Positions 42,378 through 51,384 of a DNA stretch of 64,000 bases are shown here, in pieces. The notes beneath the pieces are model-generated. The model made no database searches, was not told the DNA's origin, and worked only from the letters and a program-made list of their open reading frames with translations. Source of the stretch: Streptomyces antimycoticus (GTDB lineage: Bacteria > Actinomycetota > Actinomycetes > Streptomycetales > Streptomycetaceae); assembly GCF_005405925.1 (NCBI RefSeq), contig NZ_BJHV01000001.1, positions 2,604,001 to 2,668,000 of the forward strand, written 5' to 3'. The stretch's first letter is position 1. Every line of letters begins with the position of its first letter. The translations under genes were made by a program, and so were the position numbers.

Positions 42378-45224
42378 TCAGCGGTGGGCCGGGAACTCCA
42401 CGACCTGCTGGAAGGTGGGCCGGTTCTGCCAGCTGATCTTGTCGTGGGTCAGCCCGCCGACCGGCCGGTGGATGATGGCGTCGGCGCACCACTGGTCGCC
42501 CGCGGAGCAGTTGTCGTCCCCCGGGTAGACCTGGGCGGCGGTCTTGCCCACGGCCGTCTTCAGGCTGGTCAGCAGGGCGTCACGGCAGGCGCTGAGCTGT
42601 CCGCCGCCGCAGTACGGCCGGGCCAGCGGCCCCTTGACGTCCTCGCCGAGGACCGAGCGCAGATCCTTGTCGACATAGGACCACCAGCCGTACTGGAAGG
42701 AGGATCCGGCGTGCGAGCCGGTGGGGCCGTGTCCGGCCGAGGGCGCCTCGTCGACCGTGAGATTGGCGCGCAGGGCGTCGTAGAGGCCGTCTCCCAGTCC
42801 GGATTTGAACTCGGCCTCGACCAGCAGCGGCCACCAGGCGTCCATGATCCGTACCGCGTCGGCGTGCCCGTAGGTGTGCGAGCCGGCGCTGGTCTCATGG
42901 CGCTGTGAGCCCGCCGACTGCCAGGACTCGAGCTGCTGTGCGGCCGTGGCGAGCTGGGGGTCGTCGATGGGCCCCGAGCGCAGCACCTTCAGCAGCTCCG
43001 GCAGCACGTCCTCGCCGCGCAGATCGGTGACGGCGGCCTCGGCCATGGCGCGGGTGAGCGCGGAGCGGGTGACGCCGCCCTTGCGGACCAGGGCGCGCAC
43101 CCGGTCGTCGAGGAGGTTGCCGCGGTGCACCGAGCCGTTGCCGAAGCCGGCCGCGCTGTAGTCCTTGGCCAGCTTGTTGTTCCAGCTGATGTAGTAGTCC
43201 TGGTCGATGGACTGGGGGTGTTCGGCGGGCGGTGTGGCGGCGGCGGTGTTGTCCTTCGGGTCGAAGTCCCGCCATTCGTAGGCGGTTTCACCCTTCACCG
43301 GCAGCGAGGCGTCGACGTCCGCGGCGCGCACCGGGTTGAGCCCGCTGTTGTAGTAGCCGGTCTGCCGGGAGTCGGCGTAGAACCAGTTGAAGGTGTAGTT
43401 GATGCTCTGCGCCGCGCTCTGGAAGGACTTGGCGTCGGTCACATAGCCCGGGTCATTGAGCATCTGGAAGCCGATGATGGAGTCGGCCTCGTGGCGGTAG
43501 GTGGAGCGCAGCATGGTGTAGGCCACCGGTTTGCCGTCGACGGTCGCGCGATGGGTCACCAGCCCGTACTTGGTGCGGTAGACCTGCATCCGGTACGAGC
43601 CCGCGGCGGTGGAGTCGGCGAGGGTGGGCTTCCAGGCGTTGCGCCGCTCCAGCTTGTCCATCGCCACGCAGTCGCCGTGGTAGCGGTAGTACGTGGAGTC
43701 CTTGGACGGGGTGGAGCCGTCCGGGGAGCACAGCTCGACCGCGTAGGTGTCGGTGATGTCCTGGCCGGAGGTGGTGGCGCTCCAGGCGTAGTCCTGGCCC
43801 CGGCCGAGCTGGATGTACATCCCGACCCCCGCGAAGGAGGCGCCGCGGGCGCTGATCCCCGGGCCCTGGAGCTCCTGGAGCATCAGCAGCTGCGGGGCGA
43901 AGTAGCCGGTCTGCGGGCCGAAGACGGCCACCGGGTGGCCGCTGGCGGTGTACTTGCCGGAGACCACGAGCGCGTTGGACATGCCCTTCTTGCGGCTGAA
44001 CAGATCGCGGGGCAGCACCCCGTCGTCGTAGATGCCGCGCAGCGGCTCCAGTGCTGCCTTCGGGGCCTTGACCTTGGTGCGAGCCGTGGCGCCGGACGTG
44101 GCGGTGGCGCCGCCCTCGCGGTCGTAGACGAGCTGTTCGGGGGTGACCGAGCCGGCGTCGGGCAGCGCGGCGCCCTTGGGCGCGGCGGGCTTGCCGGCGT
44201 ACGGGAAGCTGCCGTCGCGTACGGTCAGCGCCGCCTCCGGGTCGTTGCGCTCGCGGAAGGACTCCCACACCTTCGCGCCCTCGGCCAGGCCGTACTTCTG
44301 CTGGGCGGCGAGCAGCGAGAGCGCGCCCTCCACCTCGCCGCCCCCGCCGTTGCCGAAGAGTGCGCCGACCACGGAGGCGAGGGCGATCAGGTCGGTGAGC
44401 TTGAACGGCTGGATCTCACCGGCGTTGGTGATCGCGTCGATATGGCCGGTGAGCACGTACTCACCGGGGAAGTACCGGCCGTCCTTGGCCTTCTTGGCGT
44501 AGGCGTTGATGCCGTCGACGTACGCCTGGGCGTCGGCCAGCGCCTGGCGGCCGCGCTCTCCGCCGTGGGCGAGGATGTAGTCGACCTGCGCCTGGTAGTC
44601 GGCCTCGGTGTACGGCGCCTGGCGGAAGAAGTCCTGTTCCAGGCCCTGGTTGGCGGGGGCGCCGCCGGCGAAGGAGGTCAGCTCGCCGCGGCCCACGTGG
44701 CGGAAGAGGTCCATCAGCCACAGCCGGTCCTGGGCGGCGGCGTATCCGGCGCCGTACTCGGTGCCCTCGCGGGTGGTGCCCTGGATGTGCGGGACGCCGG
44801 TCTTCTTGTCGCGGGTGATCGTGACGTCGCCGCGCGGCTTGGTCACGGAGGCCACCTGATCGGCGGGGACTCCGAAGGAGGAGTCGTTGAAGAAATTCGT
44901 CAGCTTGTCGTCGGTGAGGGTGGGGTAGCCGCTCGCCAGGTCGCCGTACGGGCCGAGCTGGTCGGCGCTGTGCTCGGGGTGGGTGCCCAGCACCCGGTTG
45001 GCGAGGATGTCGGCGAGGGTGGCGTTGCCGGTCGCGCCCGGCGGGAGGATGTCGGAGCACTGGCCCCGGCAGTAGTCGGTGGCGGCCGCCGCGGGGGGCT
45101 CGGCCCGGGCCGGCTGTGGCACCGGCGCCGCGAGGGCGACGCCGAGGCCCAGCGCGGCGGCTGCGGCGAGCACGGTACTGGTGAACGTGCGGGTTCTGGT
45201 GGGCCTGGGGGTTCGTCGTCGCAT
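42378..45224 (-). CDS. Secreted penicillin acylase-family amidase
   Basis: Predicted 948-residue Ntn-hydrolase precursor. A signal peptide (VLAAAAALGLGVALAAPVPQ) leads into the alpha-chain (VTITRDKKTGVPHIQGTTRE, YAAAQDRLWLMDLFRHVGRG). The candidate autoprocessing site and N-terminal nucleophile is Ser416 in KKGMSNALVVSGKYT, opening the beta chain, with GHPVAVFGPQTGYFAPQLLM after it. Such enzymes cleave acyl amides including penicillins, N-acyl-homoserine lactones and lipopeptides. Length and the long C-terminal part fit the large Streptomyces type. No sign of a beta-lactam cluster here. Confidence 0.92.
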   Translation of the reverse strand: MRRRTPRPTRTRTFTSTVLAAAAALGLGVALAAPVPQPARAEPPAAAATDYCRGQCSDILPPGATGNATLADILANRVLGTHPEHSADQLGPYGDLASGYPTLTDDKLTNFFNDSSFGVPADQVASVTKPRGDVTITRDKKTGVPHIQGTTREGTEYGAGYAAAQDRLWLMDLFRHVGRGELTSFAGGAPANQGLEQDFFRQAPYTEADYQAQVDYILAHGGERGRQALADAQAYVDGINAYAKKAKDGRYFPGEYVLTGHIDAITNAGEIQPFKLTDLIALASVVGALFGNGGGGEVEGALSLLAAQQKYGLAEGAKVWESFRERNDPEAALTVRDGSFPYAGKPAAPKGAALPDAGSVTPEQLVYDREGGATATSGATARTKVKAPKAALEPLRGIYDDGVLPRDLFSRKKGMSNALVVSGKYTASGHPVAVFGPQTGYFAPQLLMLQELQGPGISARGASFAGVGMYIQLGRGQDYAWSATTSGQDITDTYAVELCSPDGSTPSKDSTYYRYHGDCVAMDKLERRNAWKPTLADSTAAGSYRMQVYRTKYGLVTHRATVDGKPVAYTMLRSTYRHEADSIIGFQMLNDPGYVTDAKSFQSAAQSINYTFNWFYADSRQTGYYNSGLNPVRAADVDASLPVKGETAYEWRDFDPKDNTAAATPPAEHPQSIDQDYYISWNNKLAKDYSAAGFGNGSVHRGNLLDDRVRALVRKGGVTRSALTRAMAEAAVTDLRGEDVLPELLKVLRSGPIDDPQLATAAQQLESWQSAGSQRHETSAGSHTYGHADAVRIMDAWWPLLVEAEFKSGLGDGLYDALRANLTVDEAPSAGHGPTGSHAGSSFQYGWWSYVDKDLRSVLGEDVKGPLARPYCGGGQLSACRDALLTSLKTAVGKTAAQVYPGDDNCSAGDQWCADAIIHRPVGGLTHDKISWQNRPTFQQVVEFPAHR

Positions 45225-45320
45225 GTGCGCTCCTCCCGATTGCCGTCGCGACGGAGGTTACCGGCGGTATTAGCAGCCCGGAAGATGAGCGGACGTCAAC
45301 TTCGTTGCGCGAGAGGACCA

Positions 45321-46037
45321 ATGAGGACTGTCGGCGAAAGTCCGGGGAATTCGATGGATCCGGATCGCACTGCGTTACGTCCATTCGACAACGAGTCGGG
45401 TCCGCACTCGCGGAGGTGGTATGAAGTGGCCGGTTTCAGAGCACTGGCACGAGAAGTTCGCAATCCACGCAGACACATCACTGCTCGGCGCACATCGCTG
45501 CGCAAATGCCTTGAACGGTTCGCGCCGTACGGGCACCGGGCGACCTGGCACCATCTGTGCACCCGCTCCGGGATCCCCCCGGAGGACCGCAGGCCGGACC
45601 CCCTACGACTGCTCACCGCACTGGAAGAGCTCGAGGAGGCCCGCACGCTGTGGCTCGCGTACGAGGCGGACTTCGCCGCCCGGCGCAGGCAGGAGAAACT
45701 TCTCGGCATCCGGCAGCCGAGCACCGTCGACGACTGGCATCTGCGCACCTGGGGCGGATGCGACATCATTCCCTGCGAGAGCCCCTCGACCCATCCCGGC
45801 GACCGCCTCGCGGACGTGCTGCGACGGCTGATCGCCGCGATGGAGTCGGGACCGGGGTCGGCCTGCCCCGTGTGTGCGCAACGGGGCCTGGTCTGGCGCG
45901 AGGACCTGGACCGCTATCCATCGGCCGGGCCGGTCTGCGCGGACTGCGGCATCGTGGTGCCGCTGCCGCTGCTGACCACCGAGGCGCTGGCGGCGTCCCG
46001 GGGCACGGTCCGGCTGGGCCGTTACGCCACCGTATGA
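45321..46037 (+). CDS. Conserved-type hypothetical protein with zinc ribbon
   Basis: Predicted 238-residue cytoplasmic protein (227 if the ATG at 45354 is used). The ATG at 45321 follows GAGAGGACCA. Central helices are rich in Arg, Glu and Leu (LTALEELEEARTLWLAYEAD, FAARRRQEKLL). The C-terminal CPVCAQRGLVW...CADCG supplies two C-x2-C pairs, a zinc ribbon. I do not recognise the family; nucleic-acid or protein binding is possible. Divergent from the penicillin acylase over 96 bp. Confidence 0.65.
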   Translation: MRTVGESPGNSMDPDRTALRPFDNESGPHSRRWYEVAGFRALAREVRNPRRHITARRTSLRKCLERFAPYGHRATWHHLCTRSGIPPEDRRPDPLRLLTALEELEEARTLWLAYEADFAARRRQEKLLGIRQPSTVDDWHLRTWGGCDIIPCESPSTHPGDRLADVLRRLIAAMESGPGSACPVCAQRGLVWREDLDRYPSAGPVCADCGIVVPLPLLTTEALAASRGTVRLGRYATV

Positions 46038-46235
46038 GGCGCCACCGTACGGCGCCCGGCCGCCCCTGGCCGGGAGCGCGCTCGCCCAAGTCCCCGCACC
46101 GGGCGGCCGGCGAGCGCGCGGAAACCCCTTGACGAGGACCGGCGAACGCTGAGGTCCGCCGGTGGCCGCGTCGGCGCGGAGCCCGCGTGCGGGGGCGCGG
46201 CGCGCGTTGACAGGGCCCGGGTCGGCCAACCATGC

Positions 46236-46250
46236 TGAGCAGTCGCTTAG
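46236..46250. promoter_or_regulatory. Operator-like site upstream of MaoC gene
   Basis: TGAGCAGTCGCTTAG, 24 bp before the MaoC start, matches 13 of 15 bases of a site upstream of the adjacent TetR gene (47448-47462). Likely binding site of that TetR protein. Confidence 0.65.
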
Positions 46251-46274
46251 TGAGTGGTTGCCCGGGAGGCACGC

Positions 46275-46736
46275 ATGGCAGAGCCCAGGATCTTCACCTC
46301 GCCCGATGAACTGCGGTCCGCGGTCGGCGAGGAACTCGGCCCCAGTGACTGGCTGGAGATCGACCAGAAGCGCATCGATCTGTTCGCCGACGCGACCGGC
46401 GACCACCAGTGGATCCATGTGGACCCGGACAAGGCCGCCGCCGGTCCGTTCGGCACCACGATCGCGCACGGCTATCTGACGCTGTCCCTGCTGCCGTCGT
46501 TCACCCCGCAGCTGCTGCGGGTCGAGGGCGTGCGGATGGGCATCAACTACGGCGTGAACAAGGTCCGCTTCCCCTCCCCCGTCCCGGTCGGCTCCCGGCT
46601 GCGCGCCACCGGCCGGATCGTGGAGGTGTCCGAGGTCAAGGACGGGCTGCAGATGACGCTGGGGGTCACCCTCGAGCGGGAGGGCGGGACCAAGCCGGTG
46701 TGCGTGGCGGAGTGCGTCGTCCGCTACTACGCCTGA
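46275..46736 (+). CDS. MaoC-like dehydratase
   Basis: Predicted 153-residue hot-dog-fold hydratase. The hydratase motif is clear: IDLFADATGDHQWIHVDPDK with catalytic Asp and His, then AAGPFGTTIAHGYLTLSLLP. It should hydrate an enoyl-CoA or act on a related thioester. The gene converges with a TetR regulator and carries a matching operator, so it belongs to a small acyl-CoA regulon. Confidence 0.93.
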   Translation: MAEPRIFTSPDELRSAVGEELGPSDWLEIDQKRIDLFADATGDHQWIHVDPDKAAAGPFGTTIAHGYLTLSLLPSFTPQLLRVEGVRMGINYGVNKVRFPSPVPVGSRLRATGRIVEVSEVKDGLQMTLGVTLEREGGTKPVCVAECVVRYYA

Positions 46737-46780
46737 CGACGGCCGTCGCTCCTACGGCAGGTCCTGACCGGCCGTCGTCC

Positions 46781-47425
46781 TTACGGCCGCCGGTCCTGAC
46801 CGCCGTCGGCGCCCACCATGCGCAGCACCAGACCCGCGTAGAGGTCGCCGACCTCGTCGGGGGTGCTGCGCCCGCGGGCGTTGAACCAGCGGGCGACGTC
46901 GATGCACAGGGACAGCACCGCGACCGTGGCGCCGCGCACCTCCGGGACGTCGAAGGCGCCCGCCTTCACCCCGTCCTCGATGATCGAGCGCACCGCCCCG
47001 TCCGTGGCCTTGCGGACGGCGATGACCTCGGCGTGGTGCTCCTCGGCGAGCGCGCCGAGCTCGTACTGCACCACCCGCGCGGTCATATGGTGCTCCGCGT
47101 GCCAGCGGACGAAGGCGCGCACGGCGCGGGCCAGCCGCTCGGCGGGCGTGCCCGCGCTGTCCCGCTCCCGCTCCACGATCTCCAGGGCCCGCTCATGGCC
47201 GACCTTGCTGATCTGGTAGAGCAGCTCTTCCTTGGTCTTGTAGTGGATGTAGAGGGCGGCCGGGCTCATTCCGGCGCGGCTCGCGATGTCCCGGGTGGTG
47301 GTGGCGTGGTAGCCGCGCTCCGCGAAGGCGTGCACGGCGGCGCTCACCAGCCGCCGGGCGGCGTCGGGGGTGATGTCGCCCCAGGGCTCGATCCCGCCCC
47401 CGCTGTTCTTCGGCTCCGCGTCCAT
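46781..47425 (-). CDS. TetR-family regulator
   Basis: Predicted 214-residue TetR protein. Helix-turn-helix: RLVSAAVHAFAERGYHATTT, then RDIASRAGMSPAALYIHYKT. The C-terminal domain begins AFVRWHAEHHMTARVVQYEL, like KstR2/FadR-type actinobacterial regulators. ATG at 47425 preferred (AGGG nine bases upstream); a GTG at 47434 is possible. Shared operator-like sites lie before this gene and before the convergent MaoC gene, implying autoregulation and control of MaoC. Confidence 0.92.
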   Translation of the reverse strand: MDAEPKNSGGGIEPWGDITPDAARRLVSAAVHAFAERGYHATTTRDIASRAGMSPAALYIHYKTKEELLYQISKVGHERALEIVERERDSAGTPAERLARAVRAFVRWHAEHHMTARVVQYELGALAEEHHAEVIAVRKATDGAVRSIIEDGVKAGAFDVPEVRGATVAVLSLCIDVARWFNARGRSTPDEVGDLYAGLVLRMVGADGGQDRRP

Positions 47426-47447
47426 GGCGGACACCCTACACGGAGAG

Positions 47448-47462
47448 TGAGCAAGCGCTTAG
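47448..47462. promoter_or_regulatory. Operator-like site upstream of TetR gene
   Basis: TGAGCAAGCGCTTAG is an imperfect inverted repeat around AAGCGCTT, 23 bp before the TetR start. It matches the site at 46236-46250 except at two central bases. Confidence 0.68.
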
Positions 47463-47526
47463 AGGTCCCCGGGGGTCCCCACGGGGCCACCACGGAGGGC
47501 CGTGCCCGCTCGACGCCGGTGCCCGC

Positions 47527-49707
47527 TCAGCGGGCGGCCGCCGTCTCCGTGCCCACCCGGCCGGGGAACTCCGCGCCCAGCAGCCGCAGCAGCGGGGTCG
47601 CCTTCACGGCCGTCTCCTCGAACTCCTCGTCCGGGTCGGACAGCGCCACGATCGCGCCGCCCACCCCGTACCGGATCCGGTCCGGGGTCACCACCAGGGT
47701 GCGGATCACGATGCTCAGATCGCAGGCCCCGGACAGCGAGAAGTAGCCGATGGCGCCCGAGTACACGCCGCGCGGGCCCGCCTCCAGCTCATCGATGATC
47801 TGCATGGTGCGGATCTTGGGCGCGCCGGTCATCGATCCGCCGGGGAAGGCGGCGCGCACGCTCTCGACCGCGGAGCTGGACGGCCGCAGGGTGGCACGCA
47901 CGGTGCTGACCAGCTGATGCACCGTCGCATACGTCTCCACGTCGAAGATCTTGGGCACCCGCACCGACCCCACCTCGGCGGTGCGGCCGAGGTCATTGCG
48001 TACCAGGTCGACGATCATCAGGTTCTCGGAGCGGTCCTTCTCACTGGTCGCCAGGTCGACGCGGAGCAGCTCGTCCTCGGCCGGGGAGCCTCCGCGCGGC
48101 CGGGTGCCCTTGATCGGCTGGGACTCGACGGCGCCGTCCCCGAAGACCCGCAGAAAGCGCTCGGGCGAGGTGCTCAGCACGGACAGCGGGCCGAAGCGGA
48201 GCAGGGCGGCGAACGGGGCGGGGCTGAACCGGCGCAGGTACTGGTAGGCGGCCCACGGGTCCACCGGCCCTTCGGCCTCGGCCATGTTCGTCAGGCACAC
48301 CTCATAGGTCTCCCCCGCGGCGATCAGCGCCTGGCAGGTGGCGATCATCTCCAGATAGCGCTCGCGGCCGTGGCGCAGCCGCAGCCGGCCCGGGCCGTCG
48401 GTGAGCGGGGTGCGGCGGGGATCCTGGCCTGCCAGCTCCGCCAGCCGGGCGGCGGTCTCACGCAGCCATGCCCGGGCCGGTTCCGCACCGCCCCGGTCCG
48501 CGCCCTCCTCCGCGAGGGCGAGGAGATAGGTGACCGAGGTCTCGTGGTCGAAGACCACGGCGCGGTCCGCGAAGATCATCGCGGCGTCGGGCTCCGGACA
48601 GCGGTGGGTCCGCTCACCGCCGCACTCGGCCTTGAGCTCGTACCCGAGGTATCCGGTCCAGCCGAGGGCGAAGTCGAAGGGCAGCGCGGGCAGTTCGACC
48701 CGGGCGGCGCGCAGATCGCGCTCCAGCCAGGACAGGAACTCCTCGTGCAGGACCTCGTGGGAGCCGTCCGAGGTAACGGTGACCGTGCCCGCCCAGGTGT
48801 CGGCGGTGGCGACCCGGGCCAGCGGCCCCGAGGCGTCCCCCATCATCGAGAACCGCCCGCGCTCGCCCCCGATGGCACTGCTGTCCAGCCAGAAGGCGTG
48901 CCGGTCGGCGCGGAAGAGCCGGTCGAAGACGACCTCGTCCGACCAGCGGGTGGACAGGGTCTCCACCAGCACCCGCAGGGACCGCGGCGTGGCACGCGGC
49001 GCGGCGGTGGGCGCGGCGGCGCCGCGCGGGGTGTGCGGGGTGTGCGGGGTGTGCGGGGTGTGCGGGGTGTGCGGGGTGTGCGGGGAGCGCGAGGTGCGCC
49101 GCCGCACCGGTCGCACCCCGTGCCCGGTCTGCCAGGAGCGGGTCAGGTCGGCGAAGTTGCCCAGCAGCAGCCGGCCGTGCTCGGTGCAGATGGATTCGGG
49201 GTGGAACTGGACGCCCCACAGGGGCCGTTCCCGGTGGGCGATCCCCATCAGCACACCGTCCTCGGTCCATGCGGTGGCCCGTAGCTCCTCGGGCAGGTCG
49301 GTGACGGTCAGCGAGTGGTAGCGGACGACGTCGAAGGGGCTGGGCAGCCCGGTGAAGAGGCCGGAGCCGTCGTGCGCCACCCGGGACAGCCGGCCATGCC
49401 GGGGCTCCGGGGCCCGGACCACCCGAGCGCCGCTGAGCAGGCCCACCCCCTGGTGGCCCAGGCAGACGCCGAGCAGCGGCAGGGCGCCGTCGAGGATGAT
49501 GTCGCGGCAGACGCCGAAGTCGGCCGGGCGCTCGGGGCTGCCGGGCCCGGGAGAGATGACGACGTTGTCGAAGTCCCGCAGCATCTCGGGCTTCCAGCCG
49601 GGGTCGTCGTGCCGGATCACCTCGGGCTCCTGACCGTTGACCTCGGCCAGGTAGTGGAACAGGTTGTAGGTGAACGAGTCGTAGTTGTCTACCAGCAGCG
49701 TGCGCAT
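47527..49707 (-). CDS. pabAB: Fused aminodeoxychorismate synthase (PabAB)
   Basis: Predicted 726-residue fusion. Residues 1-200 are the glutamine amidotransferase (NVVISPGPGSPERPADFGVC; nucleophile Cys82 in LLGVCLGHQGVGLL; GVQFHPES). A linker with six HTP repeats follows, then the chorismate-binding domain. The motif PIKGTRPRGG carries the Lys that marks PabB; anthranilate synthases have Ala there. AFPGGSMTGAPKIRTMQIID and YSGAIGYFS are the usual ends. It aminates chorismate to 4-amino-4-deoxychorismate. Fused PabAB is typical of antibiotic clusters that use 4-aminobenzoate. Follows the DAHP synthase gene by 43 bp. Confidence 0.93.
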   Translation of the reverse strand: MRTLLVDNYDSFTYNLFHYLAEVNGQEPEVIRHDDPGWKPEMLRDFDNVVISPGPGSPERPADFGVCRDIILDGALPLLGVCLGHQGVGLLSGARVVRAPEPRHGRLSRVAHDGSGLFTGLPSPFDVVRYHSLTVTDLPEELRATAWTEDGVLMGIAHRERPLWGVQFHPESICTEHGRLLLGNFADLTRSWQTGHGVRPVRRRTSRSPHTPHTPHTPHTPHTPHTPRGAAAPTAAPRATPRSLRVLVETLSTRWSDEVVFDRLFRADRHAFWLDSSAIGGERGRFSMMGDASGPLARVATADTWAGTVTVTSDGSHEVLHEEFLSWLERDLRAARVELPALPFDFALGWTGYLGYELKAECGGERTHRCPEPDAAMIFADRAVVFDHETSVTYLLALAEEGADRGGAEPARAWLRETAARLAELAGQDPRRTPLTDGPGRLRLRHGRERYLEMIATCQALIAAGETYEVCLTNMAEAEGPVDPWAAYQYLRRFSPAPFAALLRFGPLSVLSTSPERFLRVFGDGAVESQPIKGTRPRGGSPAEDELLRVDLATSEKDRSENLMIVDLVRNDLGRTAEVGSVRVPKIFDVETYATVHQLVSTVRATLRPSSSAVESVRAAFPGGSMTGAPKIRTMQIIDELEAGPRGVYSGAIGYFSLSGACDLSIVIRTLVVTPDRIRYGVGGAIVALSDPDEEFEETAVKATPLLRLLGAEFPGRVGTETAAAR
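49031..49084. repeat. Six-copy 9-bp tandem repeat inside pabAB
   Basis: GTGTGCGGG is repeated six times without change. On the coding (minus) strand it encodes the HTP tripeptide repeat in the linker between the amidotransferase and synthase domains. Copy number changes would keep the frame. Confidence 0.92.
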
Positions 49708-49750
49708 CGAAACCTCGAACCTATCGGAACTTAAGGATGACGGGCACGGT

Positions 49751-50611
49751 TCACGCCGCGCGGAGCAAGGCGGTGAACGCGTGGACCGTTTCGGCGGCCT
49801 GCTCGGGGTTCAGCCGGGGGTCACAGGGAGACCGGTACCGGGGGAAGGCGGCGGTCCCGGCGTCCGCGGGATGGGCGACGCACTCGGTGACCGGTTCCGG
49901 TGTCATCTCCAGGTGCAGCCCGCCGGGCCACTGACGGCGGTCCCGCAGGATCCGGTGGAACGCGGCGACCTCGTCGAGGATCGCCCGCAGGGATCTGGTC
50001 TTGTGACCGCTGCCGGAGCGCATCGTGTTGCCGTGCATGGGGTCGGTCAGCCAGACCACCGGGATCCCGGTCTCCGCGACCGCCTCGACCAGCGGCGGCA
50101 GCAGCCGCTCGGTCCGGTCCGCGCCCATACGCACGATGAAGGTCAGCCGGCCGGGCAGGCGTTCGGGGTTGAGCAGACGCGCCGGCTCCACCAGGTCCGC
50201 GGGGGTCGCGGACGGCCCGACCTTGACGCCGACCGGGTTGCGGATCGAGGCGGCCAGCCGGATGTGCGCGCCCTCGCTTGGTGTACTGGCCCGCGATACG
50301 CCCCATCGTCACCACCGGAAGGCCCAGCCCGGTCCGGATCTCCGCGGACAGCTCGCGCAGCTGCCCCAGCTTGCGCCGCACCACGCGGGGCGTGGCATCG
50401 GCGAACAGTTCGGCGCAGTCCCCGCCCTGCAGGACCACCGCCTCCCCGCGCTGCGCCCCGGCCATCCGCCGGGTCAGCTCCCCGGCCTCCTCGGGGGAAT
50501 CAGCGGGGGGCGGCCGCCGAGGGCGTGCCGGACCTCCTCGAGCCGGTCCGGGTCGGGCCACGGCGGCTGCTGAGCGGTCACCTTCTCCGCGGTCGGGCCG
50601 GGAGCGGTCAT
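49751..50611 (-). pseudogene. Class II DAHP synthase, internally deleted
   Basis: Both ends of a class II 3-deoxy-D-arabino-heptulosonate-7-phosphate synthase are clear: MTAPGPTAEKVTAQQPPWPD, VVLQGGDCAELFADATPRVV, MGRIAGQYTK; then EGAHIRLAASIRNPVGVKVG, TFIVRMGADRTERLLPPLVE, DPMHGNTM. About 165 residues that normally lie between GQY-K and the DGAH region are missing, and the joint near 50273-50281 is out of frame. A separate one-G undercall sits at 50493-50497. The locus was evidently meant to feed extra chorismate to PabAB. Unless the gap is an assembly collapse, it cannot make active enzyme. ATG at 50611 after GGAGG. Confidence 0.8.
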
Positions 50612-51384
50612 GTAAGGAAGCCTCCACTGGTCGAGCCGGACACATCCCGCTGAAGCGCCGCGACTTCCGCTGAAGCGCCGCGACGGCGCGGGACACCTGT
50701 GGGGACCCCCGAACCGGCGGGCCGGACGGGTCGACGGAACCGAGGAAACAGACGAACCCGCTCCCGGCCGCAAAACCGCGGCCGACGAAGATTGAAAAGC
50801 TGGATATACGTCCGTCACGCCTTCGCGTGGATTTCTCCATCCACCCGGAAGGGTTTACCAGCGGTTACTACCGGAATTTCCGGCTCAGAGCCCCCGTTGC
50901 GCAAGCTGACGACACGTCGAATCAGCGCGGCAGGGAGCCTAGCAATCGCCCGCAACCGTAAGCGACAGTTCCGCCCGCATTTCGGAACGTGACGAAGGTC
51001 ACATGCGTAAGTCTTGCACTCGGTCGCGCCTTCTATAGTGTTTTCGGCCTGCGCATATCCGACGGGGGAACTGCTTCGGATGGCGCAGCTGTCAAATGAC
51101 ACTTACGGGGGTAAGTGAATGTCTCTTCGATCGAATCGTCTCCGCGCACCGGCTTCCGGAGAACGTCCATAGCGCCGCGCCTCCTGGCAGTGGCTTTTTC
51201 GGCATCTCCCCAGTTCAGATGGGCCTTCATGCCCGTGTGAGCATGTGCTGACCCATAGGCCGCCGACCCTTCGACAGCCATCCGCAAACGCCAGGGCAAA
51301 GCCATGCCCGCCCGCTGCGGCATGGCCACACAGCGACGCGCCCATTCACATCCGAGCCGCATGCCGGCGTTGGAGCAATACGTC
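50612..51384. promoter_or_regulatory. Long divergent control region of the meroterpenoid-like cluster
   Basis: No supported gene in 773 bp; the open frames lack codon bias and ribosome sites. It is clearly poorer in GC than its surroundings. It contains a Crp-like palindrome (50989-51002), a possible -10 TATAGT at 51034-51039, an inverted repeat TGTCA-AA-TGACA (51090-51101) and CACTTAC-GGGG-GTAAGTG (51100-51117). It must hold the promoters for both the DAHP/pabAB arm and the ispH arm. Confidence 0.55.
50989..51002. promoter_or_regulatory. Crp-like palindrome
   Basis: GTGACGAAGGTCAC has the GTGA-N6-TCAC form of Crp/Fnr-family sites, symmetric over five bases per arm. It lies between the two divergent operons of the cluster. 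Streptomyces Crp is known to act on many secondary-metabolite clusters. Confidence 0.45.

Noticed and set aside
43125..46037. Very long plus-strand open frame opposite the penicillin acylase gene
   Set aside because: It is the antisense mirror of a clear 948-codon gene with a signal peptide and Ntn motifs; the translation is Gly/Val/Arg-rich with no family similarity. Only its last part (from 45321) is a plausible gene.
49021..49090. CRISPR-like or intergenic repeat array
   Set aside because: The repeats are 9 bp, without spacers, and lie in frame inside pabAB.
47917..49284. Plus-strand open frame across pabAB
   Set aside because: An antisense shadow; the repeat-rich RGVRGV stretch comes from reading the HTP repeat backwards.
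42378..49707. Penicillin acylase plus pabAB as a beta-lactam cluster
   Set aside because: No isopenicillin synthase, ACV synthetase or beta-lactam synthetase is seen; penicillin acylase homologues are common and act on many amides.
47527..49707. Anthranilate synthase (phenazine or tryptophan type) for the fused amidotransferase-synthase
   Set aside because: The PIKGT motif with Lys is the mark of aminodeoxychorismate synthase; anthranilate synthases have Ala there. A PabC-like end also lies nearby.
50815..51102. Possible small minus-strand gene in the control region
   Set aside because: No ribosome site, Cys- and Ser-rich composition and no third-position GC bias; it lies in GC-poor promoter DNA.
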